Shown: positions 38,551-48,675, counted from the stretch's first letter. The stretch: 64,000 nucleotides of DNA from Ktedonobacteraceae bacterium (GCA_035653615.1 DASRBN010000042.1:62001-126000), one strand, 5' to 3'. Notes: a model not told the origin generated them from the sequence alone. Numbers and translations: made by a program.

Positions 38551-39639
38551 ATGGCACCCCACCTGGCTCAAATTGTAGCGAAAGCGAACGTATCAAGCCT
38601 CTCCCTTATAGGTCTGGCAAAAAACGTCGGCAAAACGACTACGACTAATCACCTGCTGGCATCGCTGCTTGCCCAGGGCCTCTATCGTGCCAGCGAACTC
38701 GCATTGACCTCTTTGGGCCTGGATGGTGAAGCCGTCGATGCATTGACCGGCCTGCCGAAACCACGTTATGTGCCGCAACCCGGAATGCTGGTAGCGACCA
38801 CCGCCGAACTGCTACGCCTGGCCGAAAACGAAGGAGTGCAGGTCGAGCGCTTGCAGCAACTTCCTGGCAGGACGGCGCTCGGCCCAGTTGTACTGGCCCG
38901 TATCATAGAGCCTGGACGGGTGATCATTGCCGGTCCGACGCTGCTACGTGACTTGCGAAGTGCCCTGGACAAAATGCAGGAGTTCGGCGCTCGTCTAAGT
39001 ATCGTCGATGGAGCGATTAACCGCCTGGGAGCGGCCTCACCGGAGATTACCGATGCCTGCATTCTCTGTACAGGAGCCAGCGCGGCAGCAACGCCTGCAC
39101 TGGTAGCCAGGCGCACCGCCGGTATTCTGAGCCAGCTAACAATAAAGCAAACGCCATGGATACAGGCTCATAAGAATTATGCGTCCCAGGCTCGCCTCCT
39201 CATGTTTTGCCCTCATGATGCTGGCGAAACTATCGCAGTCTACTCAGGCTTGACCGAGCCTATGTCAGAGGCAGCATGGATCGTGACACAAATGGGCGCG
39301 TACAATCATCCCGTGTTTATCCTGAACGGCGCTCTAAGCGAGGAATTGGCGAAGGCCCTACTTGCGCATCTCTCGACAAGTCCTTCATATGCTCGTGGCT
39401 TGCTAACGATCAAAAACGCGACCAAAATTCTCTGCCATATCAGCACACTACAAAAACTAGAAGGAAAAGGGCTGCAAGTGCAGGCCCTTCAATCTATCAA
39501 CATACTGGCACTCACTATTAACCCCTACACCCCAGAATATGCCTGCACATCTCAGCAGCTAATGGACGCGCTACTGGAGGAACTGCCGGCTCAGCATCCG
39601 CCGGCCATTGACGTAGTTTCTGGATTGTATAGCAGTTGA
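38551..39639 (+). CDS. P-loop protein like KamB, lysine 5,6-aminomutase reactivase subunit
   Basis: 362 residues with a Walker A loop GLAKNVGKTTTTNHLL at about 22-37 and a SIVDGAINRLGA segment further on. In lysine-fermenting bacteria, KamB and KamC reactivate the B12-dependent lysine 5,6-aminomutase. The assignment rests on this P-loop form and on the kdd gene directly upstream. KamC, KamD and KamE are not in the window. An alternative is a generic ATPase of unknown role. Confidence 0.65.
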   Translation: MAPHLAQIVAKANVSSLSLIGLAKNVGKTTTTNHLLASLLAQGLYRASELALTSLGLDGEAVDALTGLPKPRYVPQPGMLVATTAELLRLAENEGVQVERLQQLPGRTALGPVVLARIIEPGRVIIAGPTLLRDLRSALDKMQEFGARLSIVDGAINRLGAASPEITDACILCTGASAAATPALVARRTAGILSQLTIKQTPWIQAHKNYASQARLLMFCPHDAGETIAVYSGLTEPMSEAAWIVTQMGAYNHPVFILNGALSEELAKALLAHLSTSPSYARGLLTIKNATKILCHISTLQKLEGKGLQVQALQSINILALTINPYTPEYACTSQQLMDALLEELPAQHPPAIDVVSGLYSS

Positions 39640-39725
39640 GTCATGTAACCGCGTAGCGTATGTATTTGCAGAAGGAAGCAAATAGCATTGTCTCATCAGC
39701 GCGATTTGCTTTCCTCCGGCAGAGC

Positions 39726-39767
39726 GACGGCAGCTCCGTTCTAGCGGCTCCGAATGGAGCCGCCGTC
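39726..39767. repeat. Hairpin with 12-bp arms
   Basis: GACGGCAGCTCC (39726-39737) and GGAGCCGCCGTC (39756-39767) pair with one mismatch across an 18-nt loop. There is no T-tract, so a terminator for the kdd operon is only possible. The rest of 39640-39858 shows no gene. Confidence 0.45.
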
Positions 39768-39858
39768 AATCGCTGCTCAAATACCTACTGTACAGTATAT
39801 CCAAAGATACGATCAGAATAAACTCCTACACCGCTCTTTACTCTTATGGAGGTAGTAT

Positions 39859-40413
39859 ATGACTTATACGAAGCGCTTTTTGTTTATTATAACAGGCATT
39901 TTGATTGCAATGCTCATCGCCGCCTGCGGCAACAGCACAAGCAGCGGCAGTCGCTATGGCAGTAGCGGCGCTGGTTCAACGCCAACAGCCGGCAGCAATG
40001 GATCTACAAGTATCATTAAGACGGCCTCGATGACCATTAACGGCAAAACGGAGACGATCTTAACGAATGCGCAGGGCATGACGCTGTACTATCGCACAAG
40101 CGATACTGCCACATCAGTCTGTAGCGGTGCTTGCGCGCAGGCCTGGCCCCCACTGTTATTCAGCGGATCAGGTGCTCCCACCGGCTCCGGTACCCTGGCA
40201 GGGAGTTTGACGGTGAGCACAAACGTCAATGGGCAACAGGTCGAATACAATGGCCACCCATTATATACCTACACAGGCGATACAAGCCCTGGCCAGGCGA
40301 ACGGTGAGGGATTTGGAGGTGTATGGTTCGTAGTTCCTACTGACCTGGCACCATCTAGTAGCGCAACCGGGACGCCCTCAAATAGTGGGTATGGCGGCTA
40401 TGGTAACCCATAG
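39859..40413 (+). CDS. Lipoprotein of the COG4315 secreted-repeat family
   Basis: 184 residues. A signal peptide ends in a lipobox LIAAC with the lipidated Cys at 23. A Ser/Gly-rich linker follows. The domain has MTLYYRTSDTATSVCSGACAQAWPPLL and VEYNGHPLYTYTGDTSPGQANGEGFGGVWFV, the pattern of COG4315 lipoproteins of unknown function. The two Cys in CSGAC could form a disulfide or bind a ligand. A good terminator follows, so it is probably monocistronic. Confidence 0.83.
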   Translation: MTYTKRFLFIITGILIAMLIAACGNSTSSGSRYGSSGAGSTPTAGSNGSTSIIKTASMTINGKTETILTNAQGMTLYYRTSDTATSVCSGACAQAWPPLLFSGSGAPTGSGTLAGSLTVSTNVNGQQVEYNGHPLYTYTGDTSPGQANGEGFGGVWFVVPTDLAPSSSATGTPSNSGYGGYGNP

Positions 40414-40444
40414 GAGAAAATTTTCTTCGCTTGCTCTCGTCAAC

Positions 40445-40487
40445 GGGAAGCCCTGGTATTGCTACTGCCAGAGCTTCCCTTTTTATT
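40445..40487 (+). terminator. Intrinsic terminator
   Basis: GGGAAGC (40445-40451) pairs with GCTTCCC (40473-40479) and CTGG with CCAG further in. TTTTTATT follows directly. It is placed about 30 bp after the lipoprotein stop. Confidence 0.88.
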
Positions 40488-40595
40488 GCGAACAGGAGGG
40501 ATAGTATCTGGCTTGAAACGCTAAAGTAAGATAAAATGTGTCATAGTTGACGAAGCGGATGGCAGAGATGAAGCAAATAGAAAGGAATATACGAT

Positions 40596-40994
40596 ATGAC
40601 TATTGACTTACAAAAGATGCGAGAACGGCTTGAAGCCAGGCGCGATGAACTGCAAGCAGAAATAGCCGGGTTGACGGAGGCCCATCCAACGCCGGTTGAT
40701 CCCAATGAAGCCAGCGAGGGTCCACAAGACTTTGAAGAGACCGCCGTGGATTTCCTGGAGACGCAGCAAGAGCAGTCCCTGCTGGTAAACGAGCAGGCTC
40801 TGCTTACCCAAGTATTGGGTGCGCTGAAGCGTATCGACGAGGGTACCTATGGGAAATGTGTGAATTGCGGTCGGCCCATCCCTGAAAAACGCCTGGAGGC
40901 AATTCCGTGGGCAGAACGCGATGTGCAATGCGAGGCACAACTTGAGCAGCGGAACCTGAGCAGGGAAGAGCTTTATCCCGACGATACCCAGTAA
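40596..40994 (+). CDS. TraR/DksA-type zinc-finger protein
   Basis: 132 residues. An N-terminal coiled coil (LQKMRERLEARRDELQAEI) and an acidic middle lead to the zinc finger GTYGKCVNCGRPIPEKRLEAIPWAERDVQC. The family normally has two CxxC pairs; here the second pair has lost one Cys, leaving three. Such proteins bind the RNA polymerase secondary channel and adjust transcription, some with ppGpp. One of the typical DksA acidic tip positions cannot be verified by eye. Confidence 0.83.
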   Translation: MTIDLQKMRERLEARRDELQAEIAGLTEAHPTPVDPNEASEGPQDFEETAVDFLETQQEQSLLVNEQALLTQVLGALKRIDEGTYGKCVNCGRPIPEKRLEAIPWAERDVQCEAQLEQRNLSREELYPDDTQ

Positions 40995-41089
40995 CTATGA
41001 AAAGTTTGCACCATCTTTTCAACCCACGGTGAATCGGGTACAATACACGTACCCACTCACCGCGGGAGAAGGAAGGAAAAAGAGATATC

Positions 41090-41701
41090 GTGACTTTTAC
41101 ACGCGCGCGAATTTTTGATGCGCTGGCACTACTCACTGTAATAATCGTAGTTACACTGGACCAGTGGACAAAGGCCCTGGTCGTCCAGCATCTAAGCCCA
41201 CCAGATATCGGCCCTCGCATCCCACTGGTAGGCGATTACCTTGTACTCTTCTACATTCGCAATAACGGGGCTGCATTCAGCCTGTTTGATAATAACAGTA
41301 TCGCATTGGTTGTGCTGATCGCCGCTGCCATCGCTATCATTGTCTATCTCTACCTGCGCATGCTTAACTCGGGACCGTTAGTATATAAACTCATCTTCGG
41401 TATGATCATTGGTGGAGCTGTGAGCAACCTGATTGATAGGGCACATCATAGCGGGTACGTGGTCGACTTCATCTCCTTCCGCATTCCCCAGATCGGTTTC
41501 TACTTTGCGGTCTTTAACCTCGCGGATGCCGCCATCTCCGTTGGAGTTTTCTTACTCTTCGTCGTCGTCCTCTTCAGCAGCTTGCGCAGGCCAGAAGAGA
41601 AACAGGGAAGCGCGATTCCCCAAAAAATTGATGATGGTCAGGCTGCTACGACAGGTAGAAGCCAGATAAGCCACTCCAAAGAGCAAGATGCACAACCCTG
41701 A
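41090..41701 (+). CDS. lspA: Lipoprotein signal peptidase (signal peptidase II)
   Basis: 203 residues starting at a GTG, with GGAAGG upstream. The aspartic protease removes signal peptides from prolipoproteins in the membrane. Seen: DQWTKALV, NNGAAFSLF, GGAVSNLIDR and FNLADAAIS, the last two holding the catalytic Asp pair. There are four hydrophobic segments. The C-terminal 35 residues are a polar tail longer than usual. The RluD-type gene overlaps its end by 14 nt, a common lspA-rlu pairing. Confidence 0.93.
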   Translation: MTFTRARIFDALALLTVIIVVTLDQWTKALVVQHLSPPDIGPRIPLVGDYLVLFYIRNNGAAFSLFDNNSIALVVLIAAAIAIIVYLYLRMLNSGPLVYKLIFGMIIGGAVSNLIDRAHHSGYVVDFISFRIPQIGFYFAVFNLADAAISVGVFLLFVVVLFSSLRRPEEKQGSAIPQKIDDGQAATTGRSQISHSKEQDAQP

Positions 41702-42641
41702 TTCGCCCTTAGCAGATAGTGAGCATACCTGGAAGATCCAGCCGCAGGAGGCAGGTCAAAGGCTGGATCGTTACCTGGTAGGCGTGTTGCAAGACCTCTC
41801 GCGCACCGCCATCCAGCAGCTGGTGATTGATGGCAAGGTTCTTGTCAATGGAAGGCCAGGCAAGCCTGGTCATATGCTTCGCAGCGGCGACGAAGTAAGG
41901 GCATTGAAAACCACGCCTGAAAGCCGGCAGGGAAGCATCCGGCCCAGCAAGGCGCCCCTGGATATCGTTTATGAGGACCCGGATTTGCTGGTCGTCAACA
42001 AGGCGGCCGGCGTAGTTGTGCATCCTGCGCCGGGACATCACGAGGATACGCTGGTCAACGCGCTGCTGGACTATTATCCTGATCTGAAAGAAGTGGGCGC
42101 CGAGCTACGGCCAGGAATCGTACACCGCCTCGACAAGGATACATCAGGACTAATGATCGTCGCGAAAAATGCGCGCACGCAGGCGGCCCTGATGGAGCAA
42201 ATGAGGCGGCACCAGGTCGTGAAACGATACCTGGCGCTGGTGGAGGGAGTTGTAGCGCTGGATGCGGGGAGTATCGATGCCCCTATCGGGCGAGATATAC
42301 GTCATCGCCAGCAAATGGCTATCACTGCGGTCGGCAGCAGGGAAGCGCGCACCCACTTTCGTGTATTGGAGCGCTTCTCTCGCCATACCCTTCTGCTCTT
42401 GCAATTAGAAACCGGCCGCACCCACCAGATTCGCGTGCATTTGAAGGCTATAGGACATCCCGTTGCCGGCGATCCAGTCTACGGAACCGGCAGTACTATT
42501 CGCGGTGTGGAGCTTGATCGCCAGTTCCTGCACGCGTACCAGCTCAAATTCACTCATCCCATCACCGGCGCACCTGTAGAGCTAGAAGCGCCTCTCCCAG
42601 ACGATTTGCAAAGGGTTCTTGATGCCAGAAACTTCTTATAG
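41688..42641 (+). CDS. RluA/RluD family pseudouridine synthase
   Basis: 317 residues. An S4 RNA-binding domain at about 18-75 (QRLDRYLVGVL and VLVNGRPGKPGHML) precedes the catalytic domain, with GIVHRLDKDTSGLMIVAKN holding the active Asp. RTHQIRVH closes the active site. It converts uridines in 23S rRNA to pseudouridine and is closest to RluD. The exact site in rRNA cannot be stated from the sequence. Confidence 0.92.
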   Translation: MHNPDSPLADSEHTWKIQPQEAGQRLDRYLVGVLQDLSRTAIQQLVIDGKVLVNGRPGKPGHMLRSGDEVRALKTTPESRQGSIRPSKAPLDIVYEDPDLLVVNKAAGVVVHPAPGHHEDTLVNALLDYYPDLKEVGAELRPGIVHRLDKDTSGLMIVAKNARTQAALMEQMRRHQVVKRYLALVEGVVALDAGSIDAPIGRDIRHRQQMAITAVGSREARTHFRVLERFSRHTLLLLQLETGRTHQIRVHLKAIGHPVAGDPVYGTGSTIRGVELDRQFLHAYQLKFTHPITGAPVELEAPLPDDLQRVLDARNFL

Positions 42642-42694
42642 CCGAAGATGAGATACGTAGCCAGAACAGATAGGGAAACTTGCATTATAGTCCC

Positions 42695-42724
42695 TTGAAT
42701 ATCGCTTGCCTGGCATGCTATAAT
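42695..42724 (+). promoter_or_regulatory. Promoter of the 42922 gene
   Basis: TTGAAT (42695-42700), 18 bp, TATAAT (42719-42724). The leader would be about 190 nt; no riboswitch was recognised in it. Confidence 0.5.
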
Positions 42725-42921
42725 ACGGATGACGAACAAATCATCACAGGTTTGCGCACTTCGTTCTCTTAGCCGTCTTGTACAGCGTGTTCATTGCTAA
42801 AATCACGCGGCAAAGCTCCAATCGCAACCATCGCAATCAGGCATAGTTTGCCCTTATTTCTTGGCTTCACTTCTTGATAAAGTAATAGTCTGTGCTAATT
42901 GAGGAAAGGAGCAGATTTACT

Positions 42922-43737
42922 ATGCCAACTTTAGCATCCACCGGCGAGATCACCCCAAAAAGTGCGCTGCGGCACCGCCCTATTGGGAAAGATACAGATG
43001 ACGAGGGAAAGAGCCCGGCTATTCCACCGGTGTTACCGGTGGCGCAGCGGGCTTCCCGCAAGCGGCCAAAACACACAGAAGATGACGCAGAGATGAAACC
43101 GCAGCAGACAGAAGATGGTGTAGAGGTAAACGAATGGCAACGAGCGAGCGATGACAAAACACAGGGTGCTCGTACCCCGGATTCTACAAAGCGCGTCTCA
43201 ACTGCGCCCAAGAGTCTTCCTAAACTGCCGCGGGTGGCGACTGCAGGAAATAAAAGGAGCTTTGCCTACAGGGCACATCCTTTGCTCTACCTGGGTGTGG
43301 GAATGATTGTTATGCTGGCCCTGTGGACGCTGCTGACCAGTGTGATTGGCTGGGCGAACACGACGATGGACGATATCCGTTATGGACGCCCACGCACTTT
43401 CCAGATAGATGCAGTAGTAGGGCACAATGATAGCCCGGCAAATCCCAGCCACTTCATTGCCATCAATTATAATAGTCGCATTGAGGTCATCGAGTTCCCG
43501 GGGGGAGATGCTTCAAAGGCCCGCATCTACCTCGGGCCACAGTTGTTCGGGTCAGGAGAAGACCTGGTGCCGGTAACGCTCAGCTTCGTCGATGTCAATG
43601 GAGATCACCGACCAGATATGATCATTCATTTCCAATCAACTCAAATTGTTTTTATCAACGATCAGGGAGGATTTCGTCCTCTACGCCCCGACGAACAACC
43701 TGCGGTGGAGCAGCTTCTGCAAAAACATGGTCTGTAG
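42922..43737 (+). CDS. Membrane-anchored protein with an FG-GAP-like motif, function unknown
   Basis: 271 residues from the ATG at 42922. A long polar N-terminal part (about 1-110) is cytoplasmic. A transmembrane helix (LGVGMIVMLALWTLL) lies near 125-140. The outer domain has SFVDVNGDHRPDMIIHF, which looks like a calcium-binding FG-GAP/VCBS loop (DxNxDxxxD). No full beta propeller is present. It ends 140 bp before the mobile island. Confidence 0.65.
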   Translation: MPTLASTGEITPKSALRHRPIGKDTDDEGKSPAIPPVLPVAQRASRKRPKHTEDDAEMKPQQTEDGVEVNEWQRASDDKTQGARTPDSTKRVSTAPKSLPKLPRVATAGNKRSFAYRAHPLLYLGVGMIVMLALWTLLTSVIGWANTTMDDIRYGRPRTFQIDAVVGHNDSPANPSHFIAINYNSRIEVIEFPGGDASKARIYLGPQLFGSGEDLVPVTLSFVDVNGDHRPDMIIHFQSTQIVFINDQGGFRPLRPDEQPAVEQLLQKHGL

Positions 43738-43760
43738 ACATTTGCCGCCTCTAACATCAT

Positions 43761-43814
43761 AGGGCCGGGAGTGTTCAGATACTACGAGAAGTGCCTGAAC
43801 ATTGCGCCGGCCCT
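43761..43814. repeat. Long imperfect hairpin
   Basis: AGGGCCGG (43761-43768) matches CCGGCCCT (43807-43814), and inside them GTGTTCAG matches CTGAACAT. There is no T-tract. It may end transcription of the preceding gene or be a dispersed repeat. Confidence 0.55.
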
Positions 43815-43872
43815 ACAATCTATCCTGCCATATATGTGGACACTCCCAATTAATCGGGTGTAGAATTACAGG

Positions 43873-43877
43873 ATGAA
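43873..43877. repeat. Left candidate target duplication, ATGAA
   Basis: The 5 bp touching the outer tip of the left element. The same 5 bp follow the outer tip of the right element at 62932-62936. Tn3-family transposition makes 5-bp duplications. Confidence 0.6.
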
Positions 43878-43918
43878 GGCCCTAAATGAGCGAGCGTGAC
43901 ATGAGCAGCAAAGTAGCT
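43878..43918 (+). repeat. Terminal inverted repeat, left end of element 1
   Basis: It shares AAATGAGCGAG and GCAAAGTAGCT with the right end of the same element, and 30 of 41 positions overall. Differences gather at positions 3-6 and 18-30. Confidence 0.8.
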
Positions 43919-43978
43919 CTCATGCCATTTCTTCACTCAGAGGCTAAAGTCCCATTTGAGGGCGTTTTACTTTATCGA

Positions 43979-44025
43979 CCTCGTAACAGAAATCTTGTAC
44001 CAGAAAATGACATCCGGTACAAGTT
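43979..44025. other. Tyrosine recombinase site near the left end of element 1
   Basis: Core at 43992-44025: a left arm ATCTTGTACCAGAA, spacer AATGAC, and a right arm whose complement is AACTTGTACCGGAT (11 of 14 matches). The extra half-site CTCGTAACAGAA lies directly outside it (from 43980). It is 114 bp from the transposon tip. Confidence 0.65.
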
Positions 44026-44249
44026 CTTCCTCTACTCATCTTCGCTTGTACCTGTGACTGTCCGTGCTATGAGGAAGATCATAGGAGAAAAGTCCTGCTC
44101 GGCTTATGAATGCTTGCCCGAATAGCACTTCTTCGATAGAGTTTAGGCAAACGCAGCACAGAGAGTTACGGAATTAGAGCAACTGCGTCATCTTGTATAT
44201 AGAAGTATATATATGTATGTTTGATTTAAAAAGGAAAGGGAACATATCG

Positions 44250-44576
44250 ATGGCGAACACTCACAACTCTCTCGTATTTTTCGTAGCCACACGTATTCCG
44301 AACACGAGCATCCTCAAGATTTGTACTGAGGACGAATATTGGGCAAGAGGAGGACCGGACCAGATGCCCAACTGTTCCTGGGAGAAAGTTAGAGTTACTA
44401 GCAGGGAACAGATGGCAGCCTGGGTGAGTGCAAAAAGTCGTTGGTTAGTAGAAGCGTGGGGTGACCTGAATCGCCATTATAGCCTTCCTGACAGATCAAT
44501 TGCGGAGAAACAAGAGAGTCTTCGCATCATGCGAGAATGTGAAGCCATTATGAAAAGTTTGCAGATTGCTCCGTGA
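44250..44576 (+). CDS. Hypothetical protein in transposon
   Basis: 108 residues from the ATG at 44250, with AAAGGAAAGGG upstream. It has no recognised domain, no signal and no membrane helix. The sequence is rich in Trp and charged residues (CSWEKVRVTSREQMAAWVSAKSRWLVEAWGDLNRHY). It lies between the left end and tnpA of element 1, and no counterpart is seen at this place in element 2. It could be an accessory gene. Confidence 0.5.
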   Translation: MANTHNSLVFFVATRIPNTSILKICTEDEYWARGGPDQMPNCSWEKVRVTSREQMAAWVSAKSRWLVEAWGDLNRHYSLPDRSIAEKQESLRIMRECEAIMKSLQIAP

Positions 44577-44639
44577 GAGATTTTTGCACGAATCCTGGCC
44601 CTACGGCCTACCTCACATACGAGAGAGTCAAGGCATCGG

Positions 44640-47600
44640 ATGAAACGTACCTGGGATATTGAAGAGTTAATTGAACATTTTACGCTGGTTCCTCCCGAGA
44701 TGGAACTCCTCGGGAACAAGACCGGGGCAACACGTCTCGGCTTCGCGCTGCTGCTCAAATGCTTTCAGCTTGAAGGGCGATTCCCCGCCGCCAAACATGA
44801 GATTCCGCGATCTGTGATTGACTATGTTGCCCACCAGCTGAAGCTGGACGCAGCGCTCTTCAGCGAGTACGACTGGGAAGGGCGCACCATCACGAATCAT
44901 CGCACGCAGATTCGCGAGCATTTCGCGTTCCGCGATGCCACCGCGTCGGATGGGGAGGAGGTGGCGAACTGGCTCGTCTCCACCGGTCAGGCAGCCGTAC
45001 CCCACCTGGAGCGACTCAAGGCGATCGTGTACGCGCGCTTTCGTGAACTGCGTCTGCTTCCCCCAACACCAGAGCGCATCGAACGGCTCATCCACTCGGC
45101 ATGTGCCACCGCTGAACAGCAGTTCTTTGTCGAGACCTTCGCACGACTCTCTGACACCTCCCGGACGCGGCTTGATGTATTGCTCAACAGTAGCCTGGAA
45201 GTAGAAGAGAGCGAGGAGATGGAGGCACCAGACGAGACAGGAGAAGATGCCGAGGAAGATGAGGAGACCATGCCACTCGACCATGTGACCTGGCATGACC
45301 TCAAGCTCAATCCCGGCCCCGTTGGGGTGAAAAGTGTGCGCCAGGAGCTCGCCAAGCTGCGCACCCTGGAGCACCTTAAACTACCAGAGGACCTCTTCGG
45401 CACTGTGCCGACCAGAATCCTTTCCCGCTATCGGCAGCGTGCCGCTACTGAGACTCTCCATGAGCTGCGCCGTCACCCTGATGCCACGCGCTACGCACTG
45501 CTGGCTGCATTTTGCTGGCAGCGCCGGCATGAGTTGCTTGATACCTTGATTGATCTCCTCCTGCTCATTATTCACAAGATTGGGACCCGTGCGGAAAAGC
45601 GGGTGGACAAAGAGCTGTTAGAGGACTTCAAGCGGGTCGACGGGAAAGGACGCTTGCTCTATCGGGTGGCTGAAGCCTCGCTTGCCCAGCCAGACGGAAC
45701 GGTGCGTGAAGTGGTGTTCAAGGTGGTGGGAGAGCAGCGCCTCAAGGATATCGTCAAGGAATACAAAGCCAGCGGCAGCGCCTATCACGCACAGGTGCAT
45801 ACCGTCATGCGTGCCTCTTATCAAAGGCACTATCGCCAGGTCATCCCGCTCTTGCTATCTCTGCTCGACATTCGCTCCAACAACGACGTGCATCGCCCGG
45901 TGATCCAGGCCTTAGCGGTGGTCAAGCGGTACGCGCGGACCTCGCTTGTCTACTATCCACTCGACGAGCAGGTTCCCCTGGAAGATGTGGTGAAGCCGGG
46001 CTTCCGCGAGCTGGTGGAGGAGAAGGATGCGCAGGGAGAGCTGCGCATCAATCGCATCAATTATGAGCTGAGCGTTCTGGAAGCACTGCGCGAGAGGCTG
46101 CGCTGTCGAGAACTGTGGGTGGCCGGCGCCGGCAAATATGGCAACCCGGAAGATGACCTCCCGCAGGACTTTGACGAGCAGCGCGCCAGCTACTACCAGG
46201 CGCTCTCACTCCCGCAAGATGCGGAGAAATTTATCGAGGCGCTGCAAGCCGAGATGCGCGAGGCCCTGGCAGCCTTCAACCGCTCGCTTCCGCAGGAGAA
46301 GGTCCGCATCCTCGACAGAGGCGGCGGCTGGATCTCCCTATCCCCGCTGGAGCCACAAGAAGAGCCCAGGAACCTGGGCCGGCTCAAAGGGGAGATCGGC
46401 AGGCGCTGGCCGATGACGAGTTTGCTTGATATCTTAAAAGAGGCGGATTTGCGCCTTGATTTCACGCAGCACTTCAAAAGCCCTGGAACCCGTGAAGTCC
46501 TGGATCGCGAGGTACTGCGCAAGCGGCTGCTGCTCTGCCTCTACGCTATGGGGACCAATACCGGACTCAAACGGGTGAGCGTCGGCGAGCATGGGGAAGC
46601 CTACCAGGATCTCCTCTACGTGCGCCGGCGCTACATTCAGAAAGACCAGCTGCGTGCCGCTATAGCAGATGTGGCTAATGCCATCTTCCGTGTTCGTCGG
46701 GAAGACATCTGGGGAGAAGCTACCACGACCTGCGCCTCGGACTCCAAGCAATTTGGCTCCTGGGATCACAATTTGCTCACCGAGTGGCACTTGCGCTACG
46801 GTGGCAAGGGCATCATGATCTATTGGCATGTGGAGAAGCATGCCGTCTGTATCTACTCCCAGCTCAAGACGGTCTCCTCCTCCGAAGTGGCAGCGATGAT
46901 CCAGGGAGTGATGCGCCACTGCACCGATATGCAAGTCCAGAAGCAGTTCGTGGACTCGCATGGGCAAAGCGAGATCGCCTTTGGCTTTTGCAGGCTGCTT
47001 GGTTTCGAGTTGATGCCCCGCCTCAAGAACATCTACGAACAGAAACTTTGCCTGGTGGATGCAGCCGATGCTGAACAGTATCCCAAACTGCGCTTGATTC
47101 TCTCGCGTGCCATCAACTGGGACCTGATCCGTCAGCAATATGATCAGATGGTCAAATACGCCACCGCGCTACGTCTGGGCACGGCGGAGACCGAAGCGAT
47201 TTTGCGCCGCTTCACTCGCACCGGACTTGCCCATCCCACCTATCGGGCCTTCCTGGAACTAGGCAAGGCGGTCAAGACCATTTTTCTCTGTCGCTACTTA
47301 TCCTCAGAGGCACTCAGGCGGGAGATTCATGAGGGACTCAACGTCATTGAGAACTGGAATGGGGCGACGGCCTTTATCTTCTATGGGCACGAAGGAGATT
47401 TCCAAACCAACCGGCTCGATGAGCAAGAGTTAGCAGCCCTTTCCCTCCATCTGCTCCAAATATGCCTTATCTATATTAATACCCTTTTGGTGCAACGGGT
47501 CCTGACTGAGCCGAAACACTTCCAAGCTATGCAGCCAGCAGACTGGCGTGGGTTAACACCGCTCTTCTATCAGCATGTCAATCCCTACGGAACCTTTCGC

Positions 47601-47651
47601 CTCGATATGAACGAGCGGATGCAGATTGACGAGGAAGAAGCAACCGCCTAA
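44640..47651 (+). CDS. tnpA: Tn3 family transposase TnpA (element 1)
   Basis: 1003 residues, the normal Tn3 TnpA size. The N-terminal third ([36 protein letters not shown]) is the DUF4158 DNA-binding part. The catalytic DDE triad fits Asp701 (CASDSKQF), Asp772 (FVDSHGQSE) and Glu904 (NVIENWNG). It binds the 38-41 bp inverted repeats and drives replicative transposition. The frame is intact. The protein is clearly related to the one at 59578 but differs at many positions, so the two elements are not a recent duplication. Confidence 0.96.
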   Translation: MKRTWDIEELIEHFTLVPPEMELLGNKTGATRLGFALLLKCFQLEGRFPAAKHEIPRSVIDYVAHQLKLDAALFSEYDWEGRTITNHRTQIREHFAFRDATASDGEEVANWLVSTGQAAVPHLERLKAIVYARFRELRLLPPTPERIERLIHSACATAEQQFFVETFARLSDTSRTRLDVLLNSSLEVEESEEMEAPDETGEDAEEDEETMPLDHVTWHDLKLNPGPVGVKSVRQELAKLRTLEHLKLPEDLFGTVPTRILSRYRQRAATETLHELRRHPDATRYALLAAFCWQRRHELLDTLIDLLLLIIHKIGTRAEKRVDKELLEDFKRVDGKGRLLYRVAEASLAQPDGTVREVVFKVVGEQRLKDIVKEYKASGSAYHAQVHTVMRASYQRHYRQVIPLLLSLLDIRSNNDVHRPVIQALAVVKRYARTSLVYYPLDEQVPLEDVVKPGFRELVEEKDAQGELRINRINYELSVLEALRERLRCRELWVAGAGKYGNPEDDLPQDFDEQRASYYQALSLPQDAEKFIEALQAEMREALAAFNRSLPQEKVRILDRGGGWISLSPLEPQEEPRNLGRLKGEIGRRWPMTSLLDILKEADLRLDFTQHFKSPGTREVLDREVLRKRLLLCLYAMGTNTGLKRVSVGEHGEAYQDLLYVRRRYIQKDQLRAAIADVANAIFRVRREDIWGEATTTCASDSKQFGSWDHNLLTEWHLRYGGKGIMIYWHVEKHAVCIYSQLKTVSSSEVAAMIQGVMRHCTDMQVQKQFVDSHGQSEIAFGFCRLLGFELMPRLKNIYEQKLCLVDAADAEQYPKLRLILSRAINWDLIRQQYDQMVKYATALRLGTAETEAILRRFTRTGLAHPTYRAFLELGKAVKTIFLCRYLSSEALRREIHEGLNVIENWNGATAFIFYGHEGDFQTNRLDEQELAALSLHLLQICLIYINTLLVQRVLTEPKHFQAMQPADWRGLTPLFYQHVNPYGTFRLDMNERMQIDEEEATA

Positions 47652-47682
47652 TGAGTGTGAATTCAATAAATTAGGAGGGAAA

Positions 47683-48528
47683 ATGATGCCTAACAAAATT
47701 TATTATTATGGTCCCCCTCCCAGTCGTGAAGACATGGAGCGTGGATTTAACGTCCTCAAATTTGGAATCGGCTGCCTGCTATTTGTCGGATTCTGGGGAA
47801 TGGTGATAGGGGGATTGTGGTCGGCAATAGGAGCTTTTCTCAATCATGTTGGAGCAGGCGGCTTGATTAATCGCATTGGAGCCTTTTTTGAAGGTATAGG
47901 ACAGCATAATACTACCGATCTACTTGTACTCCTTCTGCTCTTATCTCTGGTTTGTCTTGCCCTTTTCTGGGCGGTTTTCGTCATGAAAAGAAGGGAAAAT
48001 AAAATCGGCTGCATAGCGTTTATAGCCCTCTGTCTTGTAATTCTGGTTGGAAGTATTGGCATTAGTGGATGGGAGCTTTTACAATCAGGGACAGCACATA
48101 GTAATGCAGTATCAATAAAGAGCAATGGATTGTATAAGGGTGAGTCTTGGACAGGCCAGTTAGATTTATATGGAGGGGGAGGGCAACACCTGATCCCGGC
48201 TACACTAACAATTCAATCGATAGAGGGTGGCGGTTTTAAGGGAACAATTAAGGAACCTTGTAGATTTCTTAGCGTAGGTGGGACTTTTGGGAGCAGTATA
48301 TCCAAATTTAGTTCCGATGTCCAATCAGAGCTACAAGATGTGATTAGCAGCTATGGCGACGGTGAGTATGTAGAATTTACATTTAGTTCAGACACATGCC
48401 AGATCACACATGATATCGGTCAGTTCACATCAGTCTTGGGACAGAATGGAGAATTGAATGGTAATATCTACCCTTTAAATTATCCTTTTGGCTCAATCGG
48501 TACGTTTAACCTCCAGAAAGTTATATAG
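47683..48528 (+). CDS. Membrane protein of unknown function, transposon cargo
   Basis: 281 residues from the ATG at 47683 with AGGAGGG upstream. Three hydrophobic helices are in the first half (IGCLLFVGFWGMVIGGLW, LLVLLLLLSLVCLALFWAVFV, IGCIAFIALCLVILVG). The second half is a soluble, strand-rich domain outside the membrane (WTGQLDLYGGGGQHLIPATLTIQSIEGGGF). No family was recognised. It follows tnpA after about 30 bp. Confidence 0.65.
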   Translation: MMPNKIYYYGPPPSREDMERGFNVLKFGIGCLLFVGFWGMVIGGLWSAIGAFLNHVGAGGLINRIGAFFEGIGQHNTTDLLVLLLLLSLVCLALFWAVFVMKRRENKIGCIAFIALCLVILVGSIGISGWELLQSGTAHSNAVSIKSNGLYKGESWTGQLDLYGGGGQHLIPATLTIQSIEGGGFKGTIKEPCRFLSVGGTFGSSISKFSSDVQSELQDVISSYGDGEYVEFTFSSDTCQITHDIGQFTSVLGQNGELNGNIYPLNYPFGSIGTFNLQKVI

Positions 48529-48675
48529 GGTGAGGGAACTAGCCTCGTCTAGCATCAGTTTACCCTACTTTTTCGAGTTAGCAAATGCCCTCTTAAGATG
48601 TAAAAGTTGTTCAGGAAAAGCAGATGTGCAACACGTTTGTAATCAGCCCAAAACAGTAAGAAATGGAGCGGAGCT

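Noticed and set aside
43886-44125. 79-codon open frame at the left end of element 1
   Set aside because: It begins inside the terminal inverted repeat and runs through the recombinase site; the ATG is part of the repeat ATGAGCGAG. It is better explained as transposon end DNA.
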